DNA of 64,000 bases, taken from assembly GCF_900106975.1 (NCBI RefSeq), contig NZ_FNNU01000008.1, positions 62,001 to 126,000 on the forward strand. Direction: 5' to 3'. A program made the position numbers and the translations under genes. Shown here one piece after another: positions 15,229-24,370 of this stretch (the first letter of the stretch is position 1; each line of letters begins with the position of its first letter). The stretch comes from Pseudomonas kuykendallii (GTDB taxonomy: Bacteria; Pseudomonadota; Gammaproteobacteria; Pseudomonadales; Pseudomonadaceae). The notes under the pieces are model-generated. The model had not been told where the DNA came from, made no database searches, and was given only the letters and a program-made list of their open reading frames with translations.

Positions 15229-16383
15229 ATGAACGATCTGTCGAGAAGGAAATTGCTGAAGATGATGGGGGCTGGCGCCGGTGCGATGGCGCTGGGCGGT
15301 GGCACGCTGCTGGGCGGCTCGTCGGCCTTCGCCGCGGCGCGCAGCAAGGAGCTGAACATCCTCTGCTGGGAAGGCTACAACTCGGCGCAGGTGCTCGACC
15401 CGTTCCGTTCGATGACCGGGGCGACGGTGAAGGCCGAGAGCCTCACCAACGACCCCACCATGATCAACCGCCTGCGCGGTGGCGAGACCAACGTCTGGGA
15501 CCTGATCAACGTGAACAACCCGTGGGCGCGCAAGGTCATGGCCCCCGCGGGACTGATCAAGTCGCTGCCGCGTGCCGAGTTCGAGCCCTATTTCGACGCC
15601 ATGCTGCCGGAGTTCAAGGCCCCCTATAAGTGGGCGATGAGCGAGGACGGCAAGGACCTGCTGGGCATGGCGCAGCGCTTCGGGCCGTTCAACTACGTGG
15701 TCAATACCAAGAAGATCAGCCGTGCCAGCGCCGAGGACACCGGCTGGGACCTGTTCAACGACAAGGCCCTGGCCGGCAAGTACGGCATCCAGGAGTCGGA
15801 CGACTGGAACGTCTTCGATATCTTCCTGATCGCCGGCATCAACCCCTTCGTCAAGCACACGCCGGCGGAGATGGAGGCGTTCCAGCAGACCGCGGTGAAG
15901 GTCTTCAAGGGCGCGAAAATGGTCGGCGACGTCGCCAGCCTGAACCAGGCGATGATCTCCGGCGAGATCGACCTGTACCTCACCGGCGGCACCTACACCG
16001 CCTCGCCGGCGCGCGCCGACGGCTATCCGGAAATCCGCGGCATCACGCCGCTGCGCGGGCCGATCGACGGCAAGGGCGGGGTTTCCTGGATCGAGATCAC
16101 CTCGGTGGTGAACAACCCCAACGTCTCGCCGCTGGCCACCGAGTTCCTCAAGTACGTGCAGAAGCCCGACGTCGCCCACCAGGTGGCGTTCGCCGAGGGC
16201 ACCTTCAACCCGGTCAGCCAGATGGGTAACCCGGAGTGCTTCAAGCTGTTCACCCAGGAAGAGCTGGACATCATCCAGTGGGACAGCCTGGCCGAGGAAA
16301 TGAGCCGCTGCGTCGAGTACGACATCGTTCCCGAGTACGCCGAGGCACTGGACATGATCACCGCCGCCAAGCGCATGCGCTGA
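15229..16383 (+). CDS. Polyamine-type ABC transporter substrate-binding protein
   Basis: A 384-residue periplasmic solute-binding protein of the PotD/PotF family. The N terminus has a twin-arginine export motif (SRRKLLKMM) and a hydrophobic stretch ending SSAFAA, so Tat export is likely. The mature protein begins with the family-typical LNILCWEGYNSAQVLDPF and contains DLINVNNPWARKVM and WDLFNDKALAGKYG. It is the first gene of a four-gene importer (15229-19297). The linked kinase and phospho-lyase suggest the ligand is a cationic amino alcohol rather than spermidine, but specificity cannot be read from sequence. Confidence 0.93.
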   Translation: MNDLSRRKLLKMMGAGAGAMALGGGTLLGGSSAFAAARSKELNILCWEGYNSAQVLDPFRSMTGATVKAESLTNDPTMINRLRGGETNVWDLINVNNPWARKVMAPAGLIKSLPRAEFEPYFDAMLPEFKAPYKWAMSEDGKDLLGMAQRFGPFNYVVNTKKISRASAEDTGWDLFNDKALAGKYGIQESDDWNVFDIFLIAGINPFVKHTPAEMEAFQQTAVKVFKGAKMVGDVASLNQAMISGEIDLYLTGGTYTASPARADGYPEIRGITPLRGPIDGKGGVSWIEITSVVNNPNVSPLATEFLKYVQKPDVAHQVAFAEGTFNPVSQMGNPECFKLFTQEELDIIQWDSLAEEMSRCVEYDIVPEYAEALDMITAAKRMR

Positions 16384-16522
16384 TCGCGACACCCACAGGC
16401 CGGGCGCTATCGGATGACGCGCGCCCGCGCCGCCGAATGGCCCCATCGCCCGCTCACGCGCCTGCTGCTTGCCGGCGCGTGGGCGGGACCCTGCACGTCC
16501 CGTAATCGAACAAGGCACGACT

Positions 16523-17620
16523 ATGAGCAGCGCATTGAATGATGTCGCCAAGGCACCGCTACCGATTCTGCAACTGGTGGATGTCTACAAGCGTTTCAAC
16601 GAGTTCACCGCGGTCAGCGGCATTTCACTGAACATCCTCGACGGCGAGTTCCTCACCGTGGTCGGCCCGTCCGGCTCCGGCAAGACCACGCTGCTGCGCA
16701 TGCTGGCCGGCATGGAGGCGCCGAGCGACGGCAACATCACCCTGCGCGGCGAGCTGATCAACAACGTCCCGGCGAAACAGCGGCCGACCTGCCTGGTGTT
16801 CCAGTCGCTGGCGCTGTTCCCGCACAAGACCGTCGGCGAGAACATCGAATTCCCGCTCAAGGTGAAGAGCGTGCCGCCAGCGCAACGCAAGGAGCGCGCG
16901 CTGGAGCTGCTGCGCATGCTGCGCCTGCCGGAGAGCTACTACGGCAAGAACGTGATGAAGTGTTCCGGCGGCGAGAAGCAGCGCGTCGCGCTGGCCCGCG
17001 CCTTCGCCTACGACCCCGACGTGCTGCTGTTCGACGAGCCGCTGTCGGCGCTCGACTACAAGCTGAAGAAGGTGCTGGAGAAGGAGCTCAAGGACCTGCA
17101 CCGCGAGAGCGGCAAGACCTTCGTGTACATCACCCACTCGCTGGAGGAGGCGATGGTGATGTCCGACCGCATCGCGGTGATGAGTGCCGGCAAGATCGTC
17201 CAGATCGGTACGCCGGAGAGCATCTACGCGCGGCCGGAAACCGAATTCGTCGCCGAGTTCTTCGGCGAGGTGAACAAGTTTCCGCTGGTGCGCGACCCTG
17301 AGCGCGGATGGTTCAGCGCCGACACCGACAGCGCCGTGACCCTGACCCTGCCCGATTCGCTGCAGGGCGCCCAGGCGGCCACGCTGATCGTGCGCCCGGA
17401 GTACATGCGCTTCGCCAGCGCGCCGGACGAGTTCGACAACGTCATCCGCGGCAGCGTGTTCAACGAGTATTCGCTGGGTTCGCGCATCCAGTACCAGGTG
17501 CGTTGCGGCGAGAAGAGCGTGCTCATCGAGATCCCGCGCACCCTGGCGCGCGATGCGGCCCTCGACCAGCAGGTGATGATCGGCTGGAACGCCGCCGATG
17601 CCTTCGTGGCGGAGGCCTGA
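16523..17620 (+). CDS. Polyamine-type ABC transporter ATP-binding protein
   Basis: 365 residues, PotA-like. Walker A is GPSGSGKTT, the signature CSGGEKQR and Walker B LLFDEPLSALD, with the switch histidine in YITHSLEEAM. A C-terminal TOBE-like domain follows (about 265-365). The start at 16523 (MSSALNDVAK) is preferred to longer in-frame options in the 139-base gap after the binding protein. It powers import with the two permeases that follow; the next start is one base after this stop. Confidence 0.95.
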   Translation: MSSALNDVAKAPLPILQLVDVYKRFNEFTAVSGISLNILDGEFLTVVGPSGSGKTTLLRMLAGMEAPSDGNITLRGELINNVPAKQRPTCLVFQSLALFPHKTVGENIEFPLKVKSVPPAQRKERALELLRMLRLPESYYGKNVMKCSGGEKQRVALARAFAYDPDVLLFDEPLSALDYKLKKVLEKELKDLHRESGKTFVYITHSLEEAMVMSDRIAVMSAGKIVQIGTPESIYARPETEFVAEFFGEVNKFPLVRDPERGWFSADTDSAVTLTLPDSLQGAQAATLIVRPEYMRFASAPDEFDNVIRGSVFNEYSLGSRIQYQVRCGEKSVLIEIPRTLARDAALDQQVMIGWNAADAFVAEA

Positions 17621-17621
17621 G

Positions 17622-18491
17622 ATGCACGATTCCGACGCGCCACCCGTGGTTTCCACCGGCCTACGCTACGCCAGCCCGGTGCTGCTTTTCCTGCTGCTGG
17701 GCTTTCTCGCGCCGCTGGTCACCGTGGTCGCCTACGCCTTCGCCTCGCCGAAGAGCTTCGAGGTGTTCACCTCGTTCACCCTGGCCAACTTCTCCGCGGT
17801 GCTGGATTCCTCCAACACCGTGTGGACCTCGTTTGTCTGGTCGCTGGGGCTGGCCGCGGCCTGCACGATCATCCTGGCGCTGATCGCCTATCCGATCGCC
17901 TACGGCCTCAACCACGCGTTCGGGCGTTTCTCCTCGCTGGTCAGCGTGCTCTTCGTGTTCCCGCTGTTCATCTCGGAAAACGTCCGTCTCTACGGCTGGG
18001 TGCAGTTCTTCATCAAGAACGGCGTGGTCGACGGCCTGCTCAACGCCCTCGGCCTGGGGCCGGGGCCCGAGGTGCTCTACACGCCGGGGATCACGCTGTT
18101 CGGCATGGTCTACGTGTACCTGCCGTTCATGCTGTTCCCGATGACCCTGGGCCTGTCGATGGTGCCGCGCGACCTGATCGACGCGGCCGCCGACCTCGGC
18201 GCCGGGCGCTTCATGGTCTGGCGCGAGGTCGAGCTGCCGCTGGCGATGCCGGGCATCCTCATCGGCATGCTGCTGACCTTCGTCCTCGCCGTCGGCGCGG
18301 TGGCCGAGGCGAAGATTCTCGGCGGGCAATCGGTGATCACCGTGGTGCACGACATCGAGATCGCCTTCACCTACGCCCAGGACTGGCCACTCGGTGCCGC
18401 GCTGGCCGTGCTGCTGGTGCTGATCATCGGCGGGCTGACCCTGGCGGTGCTTTCCAGGCTGGACCTCGACCGCGTGCTGGGGAGACGCTGA
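17622..18491 (+). CDS. ABC transporter permease (PotB-like)
   Basis: 289 residues with about six transmembrane segments and the EAA cytoplasmic loop DAAADLGAGRFMVWREVELPL that docks to the ATPase. The start at 17622 (MHDSDAPPVV) lies one base after the ATPase stop. It forms the heterodimeric membrane channel with the permease at 18494. The role is import of the ligand delivered by the 15229 binding protein. Confidence 0.93.
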   Translation: MHDSDAPPVVSTGLRYASPVLLFLLLGFLAPLVTVVAYAFASPKSFEVFTSFTLANFSAVLDSSNTVWTSFVWSLGLAAACTIILALIAYPIAYGLNHAFGRFSSLVSVLFVFPLFISENVRLYGWVQFFIKNGVVDGLLNALGLGPGPEVLYTPGITLFGMVYVYLPFMLFPMTLGLSMVPRDLIDAAADLGAGRFMVWREVELPLAMPGILIGMLLTFVLAVGAVAEAKILGGQSVITVVHDIEIAFTYAQDWPLGAALAVLLVLIIGGLTLAVLSRLDLDRVLGRR

Positions 18492-18493
18492 AC

Positions 18494-19297
18494 ATGAGAA
18501 CCCAAGCGAAGATCCGTTCCGAATTCTTCATCCGCAGCTGGGCCGCCTTTGTGCTCATCGCGATCTACCTGCCGATCGTCTGCAGCGCGCTGGCCGGGCT
18601 GTCGAAGAGCCGCTACTTCCTGTTCCCGGTGCGCCAGTTCTCACTGGACTGGTGGCAGCGCACGCTGGCCTCGCTGGAGGTGCAGACGCTGGTGCAGAAC
18701 TCGATCACCGTCGCCCTGCTGGTGACGCTGATCTCGGTGCTGCTGGCGTTCTTCGGCGCGCTGGCGTTCGCCCGCTACGAGTGGAAGGGCCGCAAGCTGT
18801 ACCAGAAGCTGCTGCTGTTGCCGATCTTCTTCCCGCAGGCCGTGCTCGGCCTGGCGCTTCTGCTGTGGATGAACGCCCTGGGCATCACGCCGAGCTGGCG
18901 CACCGCGGTGGTCGCGCACCTGGTGTGGATCGTGCCGGTGGTGACGCTGGTGATCGCGATCCAGGTCTACAGCTACGACGCGACCCTGGAAGAGGCCGCC
19001 ATCGACCTAGGCGCCGGCCGCCTGTTCATCTTCAAGGAGATCACCCTGCCGCTGCTGTGGCCGGGCATCTGGTCCGGCGCGCTGTTCGCCTTCCTGCTGT
19101 CCTGGGGCAACTTCCCGCTGTCGCTGTACACCGCCGGCGCCGACTCCACGGTGCCCAAGTGGCTGTACTCGAAGATGGTCGCCGGCTACACGCCGATGGT
19201 TCCGGCGCTGGGCACCATGAGCACGCTCAGCGCGGCGAGCCTGCTGTTGCTCGGCGGCGCGGTGATCGCGGTGATCCGCCGGCGCCGGCAGAAGTAG
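18494..19297 (+). CDS. ABC transporter permease (PotC-like)
   Basis: 267 residues with six predicted transmembrane helices and the EAA loop EEAAIDLGAGRLFIFKEITL. It starts two bases after the previous permease stop and ends in a basic tail (RRRRQK). It is the last gene of the importer operon. The 126-base gap that follows (19298-19423) shows no gene and no strong terminator. Confidence 0.93.
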   Translation: MRTQAKIRSEFFIRSWAAFVLIAIYLPIVCSALAGLSKSRYFLFPVRQFSLDWWQRTLASLEVQTLVQNSITVALLVTLISVLLAFFGALAFARYEWKGRKLYQKLLLLPIFFPQAVLGLALLLWMNALGITPSWRTAVVAHLVWIVPVVTLVIAIQVYSYDATLEEAAIDLGAGRLFIFKEITLPLLWPGIWSGALFAFLLSWGNFPLSLYTAGADSTVPKWLYSKMVAGYTPMVPALGTMSTLSAASLLLLGGAVIAVIRRRRQK

Positions 19298-19423
19298 CCC
19301 GTGCTGGCGCGCGCCGGGTACATCGACGGAAACGATCGCGGCTGCAAAAAGCTAGAGCGAAGGCTCTGTTCTCGGCATCATGGCAGGCTCAGGGAGTTTC
19401 CCGCCGCCTGACCCGGACAGTCG

Positions 19424-20554
19424 ATGAGCCTTACCCCAACGCCTGGTAGCCTGACGCGCCTCGATGCCGGCGATGCCTCGACCCTGCGCATCGCCGGCGA
19501 CTGGGTGCTGGCCGACAACATGCGGCTGGAGCGCGAAGTCGTCTCGGCCCAAGGCGCCGAACCCCCACGGCATTTCGATCTCAGCGACCTCGGCCAGCTC
19601 GACACCGCCGGCGCCGCGCTGCTGGTGCGGCTGCTGGGCGTCGAACGCGCGGCCACCCAGGAATGCCTACCGGCCAAGCAGCAGGCCTTGCTGACGCTGG
19701 TGGCGCGTTCGCAGGCGGATCAGGTGCCGCTGTCGCCGCCCGCGCCGCGCGCCGCCTACCTGGAACTGCTCGAGCGCATCGGCGCCTCGATGGTCGAGCA
19801 CTGGTGCAACCTGGTGGAGATGCTCGGCTTCATCGGGCTGATCCTGCAATCGCTGCTCGGCTACCTGCTGCGCCCGCGGCGCTGGCGGCTGACCTCGATG
19901 GTCGCGCACCTGGAGCAGACCGGGCTGAACGCGGTGCCCATCGTCGCGCTGCTGACCTTCATGGTCGGCGCGGTGGTGTCGTTCCTCGGCGCCACCGTGC
20001 TGCAGAGCTTCGGCGCGACCCTGTTCACCGTGAACCTGGTGGCCTATTCGTTCCTCCGCGAATTCGGCGTGCTGCTCGCCGCGATCCTCATCGCCGGGCG
20101 CACCGCCAGCGCCTTTACCGCGCAGATCGGCTCGATGCGCGCCAACGAGGAGATCGACGCGATCCGCACCCTCGGCCTCGATCCGGTCGAGCTGCTGGTG
20201 CTGCCGCGCCTGCTGGCGCTGCTGGTCGCGCTGCCGATTCTCACCTTCGTCGGCATGCTCAGCGGCATCCTCGGCGGGCTGGCGGTGTGCGCCATCGCGC
20301 TGGACATCTCGCCCGGCATGTTCCTCAACATCGTGCACAGCGACATCGGCGTCAGCCACCTGGTGGTCGGCCTGGCGAAGGCGCCGCTGTTCGCCTTCCT
20401 GATCGCCGTGATCGGCTGCCTGGAAGGCTTCAAGGTCAGCGGCAGTGCGCAGTCGGTGGGCGAGCACACCACCATCAGCGTGGTGAAATCCATTTTCGTG
20501 GTGATCCTGCTGGATGCGCTGGTGGCCCTGTTCTGCATGGAGATGGACTGGTGA
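19424..20554 (+). CDS. MlaE-type lipid transporter permease with N-terminal STAS domain
   Basis: 376 residues. A STAS-like domain (about 1-95, FDLSDLGQLDTAGAALLVRLL) precedes an MlaE-fold permease with five or six membrane segments. The MlaE signature REFGVLLAAILIAGRTASAFTAQIG and ANEEIDAIRTLGLDPVELLVLPR is clear. It is the first gene of a four-gene MCE transporter operon (19424-22876) that also encodes an ATPase, an MCE protein and a lipoprotein. The family moves phospholipids or other hydrophobic molecules between inner and outer membranes. The order matches the PA3211-PA3214 operon of P. aeruginosa as I recall it. Confidence 0.93.
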   Translation: MSLTPTPGSLTRLDAGDASTLRIAGDWVLADNMRLEREVVSAQGAEPPRHFDLSDLGQLDTAGAALLVRLLGVERAATQECLPAKQQALLTLVARSQADQVPLSPPAPRAAYLELLERIGASMVEHWCNLVEMLGFIGLILQSLLGYLLRPRRWRLTSMVAHLEQTGLNAVPIVALLTFMVGAVVSFLGATVLQSFGATLFTVNLVAYSFLREFGVLLAAILIAGRTASAFTAQIGSMRANEEIDAIRTLGLDPVELLVLPRLLALLVALPILTFVGMLSGILGGLAVCAIALDISPGMFLNIVHSDIGVSHLVVGLAKAPLFAFLIAVIGCLEGFKVSGSAQSVGEHTTISVVKSIFVVILLDALVALFCMEMDW

Positions 20555-21336
20555 GCGAGGCGATCGTCGAAGTCCGCGACCTGAGCAACTGTTTCGGCCC
20601 GCAGGTGGTGCACGAGCACCTTGACCTGGATATCCGCCGTGGCGAAATCCTCGCCGTGGTCGGCGGTTCGGGCAGCGGCAAGTCGGTCCTGCTGCGCACC
20701 CTGATCGGCCTCAACCGGCCCAGCGCCGGCAGCGTGCGGGTGTTCGGCGAGGACCTGCTGACCCTGCCCGAGCAGCGTCGCTCGCGTGTCGAACGGCGCT
20801 TCGGCGTGCTCTTCCAGCAGGGCGCGCTGTTTTCCTCGCTGACGGTGATCGAGAACATCGCCTTGCCGCTGATCGAGCACGCCGGCCTCTCGCGCGCCTC
20901 GGCCGAGCGCCTGGCCGCCGTCAAGCTGGCGCTGGCCGGGTTGCCGGCGAACGCCGGCGACAAGTACCCGGCCTCGCTGTCCGGCGGCATGATCAAGCGC
21001 GCCGCGCTGGCCCGCGCGCTGGCGCTGGACCCGGACATCCTGTTCCTCGACGAGCCCACCGCCGGGCTAGACCCGATCGGCGCGGCGGCGTTCGACCAGC
21101 TCATCCTCACCCTGCGCGAGGCGCTAGGGTTGTCGGTGTTCCTGGTTACCCACGACCTCGACACCCTCTACGCGATCAGCGACCGCATCGCCGTGCTGTC
21201 GCAGAAACGCGTGCTGGTGGCCGATCGCCTCGAGGTGGTGGCGGCGTATGACGACGCCTGGATTCGCGACTACTTCCACGGCCCGCGCGCGCGTGCCGCC
21301 GAACACACCCATGCATCCCTGCGGGAGACGGATTGA
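20551..21336 (+). CDS. MCE-type ABC transporter ATP-binding protein
   Basis: 261 residues, MlaF-like. Walker A is GGSGSGKSV, the signature LSGGMIKRAALARA and Walker B ILFLDEPTAGLDP. The start is GTG at 20551 and overlaps the permease stop (GTGA), so the genes are translationally coupled. The LSGGM signature and the GLDP D-loop are characteristic of the MlaF group. It energises lipid movement by the 19424 permease. Confidence 0.94.
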   Translation: MSEAIVEVRDLSNCFGPQVVHEHLDLDIRRGEILAVVGGSGSGKSVLLRTLIGLNRPSAGSVRVFGEDLLTLPEQRRSRVERRFGVLFQQGALFSSLTVIENIALPLIEHAGLSRASAERLAAVKLALAGLPANAGDKYPASLSGGMIKRAALARALALDPDILFLDEPTAGLDPIGAAAFDQLILTLREALGLSVFLVTHDLDTLYAISDRIAVLSQKRVLVADRLEVVAAYDDAWIRDYFHGPRARAAEHTHASLRETD

Positions 21337-22271
21337 TGGAAACCCGAGCCCATCACGTATTGATCGGACTGTTCACGGTGATCGCCATCGCCGCTGCCAT
21401 GCTCTTCGCCTTCTGGCTGGGGCGCTCCGGGGAGGGCGAGTTCAACCGCTACCGGGTGGTCTTCAAGGAGGCGGTCAGCGGCCTTTCGCAGGGCAGCACC
21501 GTGCAGTACAGCGGCATCCGCGTCGGCGAGGTGGAAGAGCTTCACCTGGACCCGAACGACCCGCGTCGTGTGGTGGCGCAGATCCGCATCGTCGCGACCA
21601 CGCCGATCAAGCTGGACACCCGCGCCAAGCTGTCGATGAATGGCATCACCGGCACCTCGCAGATCCAGCTCAGCGGCGGCACGCCGGAAAGCCAGCCGCT
21701 GGTGGCGCAGAACGGCGAGCCGCCGATCATCGTCGCCGATCCGTCACCGATCGCCCGCCTGCTGGCCAACGGCGAGGACCTGATGACCGGCGTCACCCAG
21801 GCGCTGACGGGGATCAACCGGATGCTCTCCGAGGACAACGCCGAACGCATCAGCCGCACGCTGGACAACCTGCAGCAGGCCACCGCGATGATCGCCGAAC
21901 AGCGCGACGACGTGCGCGAAATGGTCCACCAGCTGGCGCTGGCCAGCCAGCAGGCCAGCGCGACGCTGGAACAGACCACGCTGCTGATGCGCAACGCCAA
22001 CGTTCTGGTCAACGACAAGGGCCGCGTGGTGCTGGACCAGGCCGAGCAGACGCTGGCCTCGCTGGAGGGCAGCAGCACGCGGCTGGACGGCATCCTCGCC
22101 GCCAACAGCGACTCGCTGGCCAACGGCCTGCAGGGCCTTGGCGAGCTCGGCCCGGCGATCCGCGAGTTGCGCGAAACCCTGGCCTCGCTGCGCCAGGTCA
22201 GCCACGGCCTCAACGAAAACCCGGTGGGTTACCTGCTCGGGCGAGAACATGCACAGGAGTTCGAGCCATGA
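21336..22271 (+). CDS. MCE-family lipid-binding protein (MlaD-like)
   Basis: 311 residues. One N-terminal membrane anchor (about 8-30) is followed by a single MCE domain (about 40-125; YRVVFKEAVSGLSQGSTVQYSGIRVGEV) and a long helical tail (about 145-300) with heptad-like features. The tail is longer than in MlaD and resembles PqiB/YebT-style tunnel-forming extensions in part. It is anchored in the inner membrane and extends into the periplasm. The ATG at 21336 shares one base with the ATPase stop. It works with the adjacent permease, ATPase and lipoprotein. Confidence 0.93.
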   Translation: METRAHHVLIGLFTVIAIAAAMLFAFWLGRSGEGEFNRYRVVFKEAVSGLSQGSTVQYSGIRVGEVEELHLDPNDPRRVVAQIRIVATTPIKLDTRAKLSMNGITGTSQIQLSGGTPESQPLVAQNGEPPIIVADPSPIARLLANGEDLMTGVTQALTGINRMLSEDNAERISRTLDNLQQATAMIAEQRDDVREMVHQLALASQQASATLEQTTLLMRNANVLVNDKGRVVLDQAEQTLASLEGSSTRLDGILAANSDSLANGLQGLGELGPAIRELRETLASLRQVSHGLNENPVGYLLGREHAQEFEP

Positions 22272-22876
22272 TCCGCATTTTTCCGGGGCGCCTCTTCGCC
22301 CTGCTGGCCGGCGCGCTGCTGGGTGGTTGCTCGGCGCTGTCGCAACCGGAGACGGTGGATACCTACCTGCTGCCCGGTGGCCATTTCGCCAGCGCGGCGG
22401 CTCCGGCCGGCGCCGACGGCTCGCTGCGCGTCACCCGGCCGAAAGCCGCCGGCGGGCTGGAAGGCACGCGCATCGCCGTGCTGCCGCAGCCGGACCGGCT
22501 GAGCTTCTACAAGGGCGCGCGCTGGAGCGACGCCGTTCCGGTGCTGCTGCGCGACCGCCTGATCGAGGCGCTGCGCGCCGGCGGCGGCATCGCCCGGCTG
22601 AGCAGCGACGACGACAACCTGCGCGCCGACCGCGAACTGGGCGGCAACCTGCGCGCGTTCCAGAGCGAATATCAGGCTGGCCAGCCGCAGGTGCTGATCC
22701 GCTTCGACGCGCAACTGATCGATACCCGCAGCCGCGCGATCCTCGCCAGCCGGCGTTTCGAGGTGAGCCAGGCGGTGCAGGGCCGCGCGGTGCCCGAAGT
22801 CGTAGAGGCCTTCGGCCGTGCCAGCGACGACCTCGCCCTGCAAGTGAGCGGCTGGGTGTTGCGGGCCGGCGAATGA
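22268..22876 (+). CDS. ABC-type transport auxiliary lipoprotein (PqiC-like)
   Basis: 202 residues. It has a lipoprotein signal with lipobox LLGGC (Cys about 21) and a body of the ABC-type transport auxiliary family (VDTYLLPG, IAVLPQPDRLSFYKGARWSDAVPVLLRDRL). It is probably an outer-membrane lipoprotein that completes the MCE transporter bridge. It overlaps the MCE stop by four bases (ATGA) and is the last gene of the operon. A bidirectional terminator follows at 22946-22971. Confidence 0.92.
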   Translation: MIRIFPGRLFALLAGALLGGCSALSQPETVDTYLLPGGHFASAAAPAGADGSLRVTRPKAAGGLEGTRIAVLPQPDRLSFYKGARWSDAVPVLLRDRLIEALRAGGGIARLSSDDDNLRADRELGGNLRAFQSEYQAGQPQVLIRFDAQLIDTRSRAILASRRFEVSQAVQGRAVPEVVEAFGRASDDLALQVSGWVLRAGE

Positions 22877-22945
22877 CGGGCGCGACCAGCACCCGGTCAG
22901 CCGGGCGACGCGCGATATCTGTCCGGCTCGACCGCTGATCGAACG

Positions 22946-22971
22946 AAAAACGGCCCCTCAGGGCCGTTTTT
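22946..22971. terminator. Bidirectional Rho-independent terminator
   Basis: AAAAACGGCCC (22946-22956), loop CTCA, GGGCCGTTTTT (22961-22971). The A-run and T-run flank the stem, so it can stop both the MCE operon on the plus strand and the EPSP synthase gene on the minus strand. Confidence 0.88.
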
Positions 22972-22984
22972 TGTCCACGTTCGG

Positions 22985-24244
22985 CTAGCTGCGCTCGAAG
23001 GTGACGCCCAGCGATCCCAGGGCCTTCCAGTAGCCGGGATAGGTCTTGCCGACGCATTCCGGGTCGAGAATGCGCACGCCGTGGATCTTCAGTCCGGCGA
23101 GGGCGAAGCACATGGCGATGCGGTGGTCGGCGTGGGTCTCGATCAGCGCGTCGCAGGTGCTGCCGGCCAGCGCCGGGTCGGCGGCCACCAGCAGGTCGTC
23201 GCCTTCCACCGTGGCGAGGCCGTGGCGAATCGCGTTGAGGCCGTCGTGCAGCGCGGCCACGCGGTCGCATTCCTTGACCCGCAGGTTGGCCAGGCCGACG
23301 AAGCGCACCGGGGTCTCGTTGAAGGCGGCGAGCACCGCCAGGGTCGGGATGGCGTCCTGCATCTGCGAGCCGTCGATCAGCGCCGGCATCCGCGGGAACT
23401 GGCGGATGAAGTCGTTGGCGCGGGCGTCCGGCTGGGTGAAGTCGGCATCCGCGACGCCGAGGTCGATGTCGCCCTCGCTGAGCACCTGCGCGGCCCACAG
23501 GTAGGTGGCGGCGGAGGCGTCGGGTTCGATGAAGTAGTCGCGCGCGACATAGCCGCCGGGCATCACGCGCCAGGTCATCTCGTCCTGCTGCTCGACCTGC
23601 GCGCCGAAGGCCCGCATCGCCGCCAGGGTCAGGTCTACGTAGCCGCGCGCGCCGATGTCCTTGCCGCGCAGGGCGATTTCCACCGGGCCTTCGGCGCAGG
23701 CGGCGGCCATCAGCAGGGCCGAGACGTACTGGCTGGAGAGGCCGGCATCGACCTCGATGCGCCCGGCGGGAAAGCCTCCCTTGGCGTGCACCGTCAGCGG
23801 CGGGCAGCCGGTGGCGCAGTCGACGCCGACGCCGACGCTGCGCAGCGCGTCGAGCAGCGGGCCGATCGGGCGTTTGCGCATGTAGTCGTCGCCGTCCAGG
23901 GTGACGGCGCCGTCGACACTGGTGACCGCGGCGGCGAGGAAGCGCACGGCGGTGCCGGCGTTACCGAGGAACAGCGGCCCGGTCGGCGTGCGCAACTGGC
24001 CGTCGCTGCTGACGACGAAGGTGGTGTCGTCCGGTTCGAGCACCTCGACGCCCATCTGCCGCAGCGCCTCGGACATGTGCCGGGTGTCGTCGCTCTTCAG
24101 CGCGCCGCTGAGCCGGCTGGTGCCCCTGGCGAGCGCCGCCAGCAGCAGCGCGCGGTTGGTGATCGACTTCGAGCCGGGCGGCGCGACCTGGCCACGCAGC
24201 GGCGAGGTGGGTGGAATCACGGTGAGGATGGGCCGGGCGGCCAT
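22985..24244 (-). CDS. aroA: 3-phosphoshikimate 1-carboxyvinyltransferase (EPSP synthase), stand-alone
   Basis: 419 residues from the ATG at 24244 (MAARPILTVIPP), with AGGAGAG eight bases upstream. Diagnostic motifs are PGSKSITNRALLLAALA (22-38), GNAGTAVRF (94-102), the SSQYVSALLMAA block and LRVKECDR. The reaction joins shikimate-3-phosphate and PEP in the shikimate pathway. In most pseudomonads the main EPSP synthase is fused to prephenate dehydrogenase, so a separate copy is likely a paralog. The residue equivalent to E. coli P101 is F102 here, a position linked to glyphosate response in other enzymes. The 126-base upstream gap has no gene. Confidence 0.93.
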   Translation of the reverse strand: MAARPILTVIPPTSPLRGQVAPPGSKSITNRALLLAALARGTSRLSGALKSDDTRHMSEALRQMGVEVLEPDDTTFVVSSDGQLRTPTGPLFLGNAGTAVRFLAAAVTSVDGAVTLDGDDYMRKRPIGPLLDALRSVGVGVDCATGCPPLTVHAKGGFPAGRIEVDAGLSSQYVSALLMAAACAEGPVEIALRGKDIGARGYVDLTLAAMRAFGAQVEQQDEMTWRVMPGGYVARDYFIEPDASAATYLWAAQVLSEGDIDLGVADADFTQPDARANDFIRQFPRMPALIDGSQMQDAIPTLAVLAAFNETPVRFVGLANLRVKECDRVAALHDGLNAIRHGLATVEGDDLLVAADPALAGSTCDALIETHADHRIAMCFALAGLKIHGVRILDPECVGKTYPGYWKALGSLGVTFERS

Positions 24245-24370
24245 GGGCGAACTCTCCTGAGAACCTGTGCAAAGTCTGCTGCGCGTCCTGGGGCGAGCAG
24301 GCGCGGCGGGCTGCAATGATGCCAGCGACGCCGCGCGGTGTCTGCGCCGCAGGTGCCTTTGTCACGCGGA

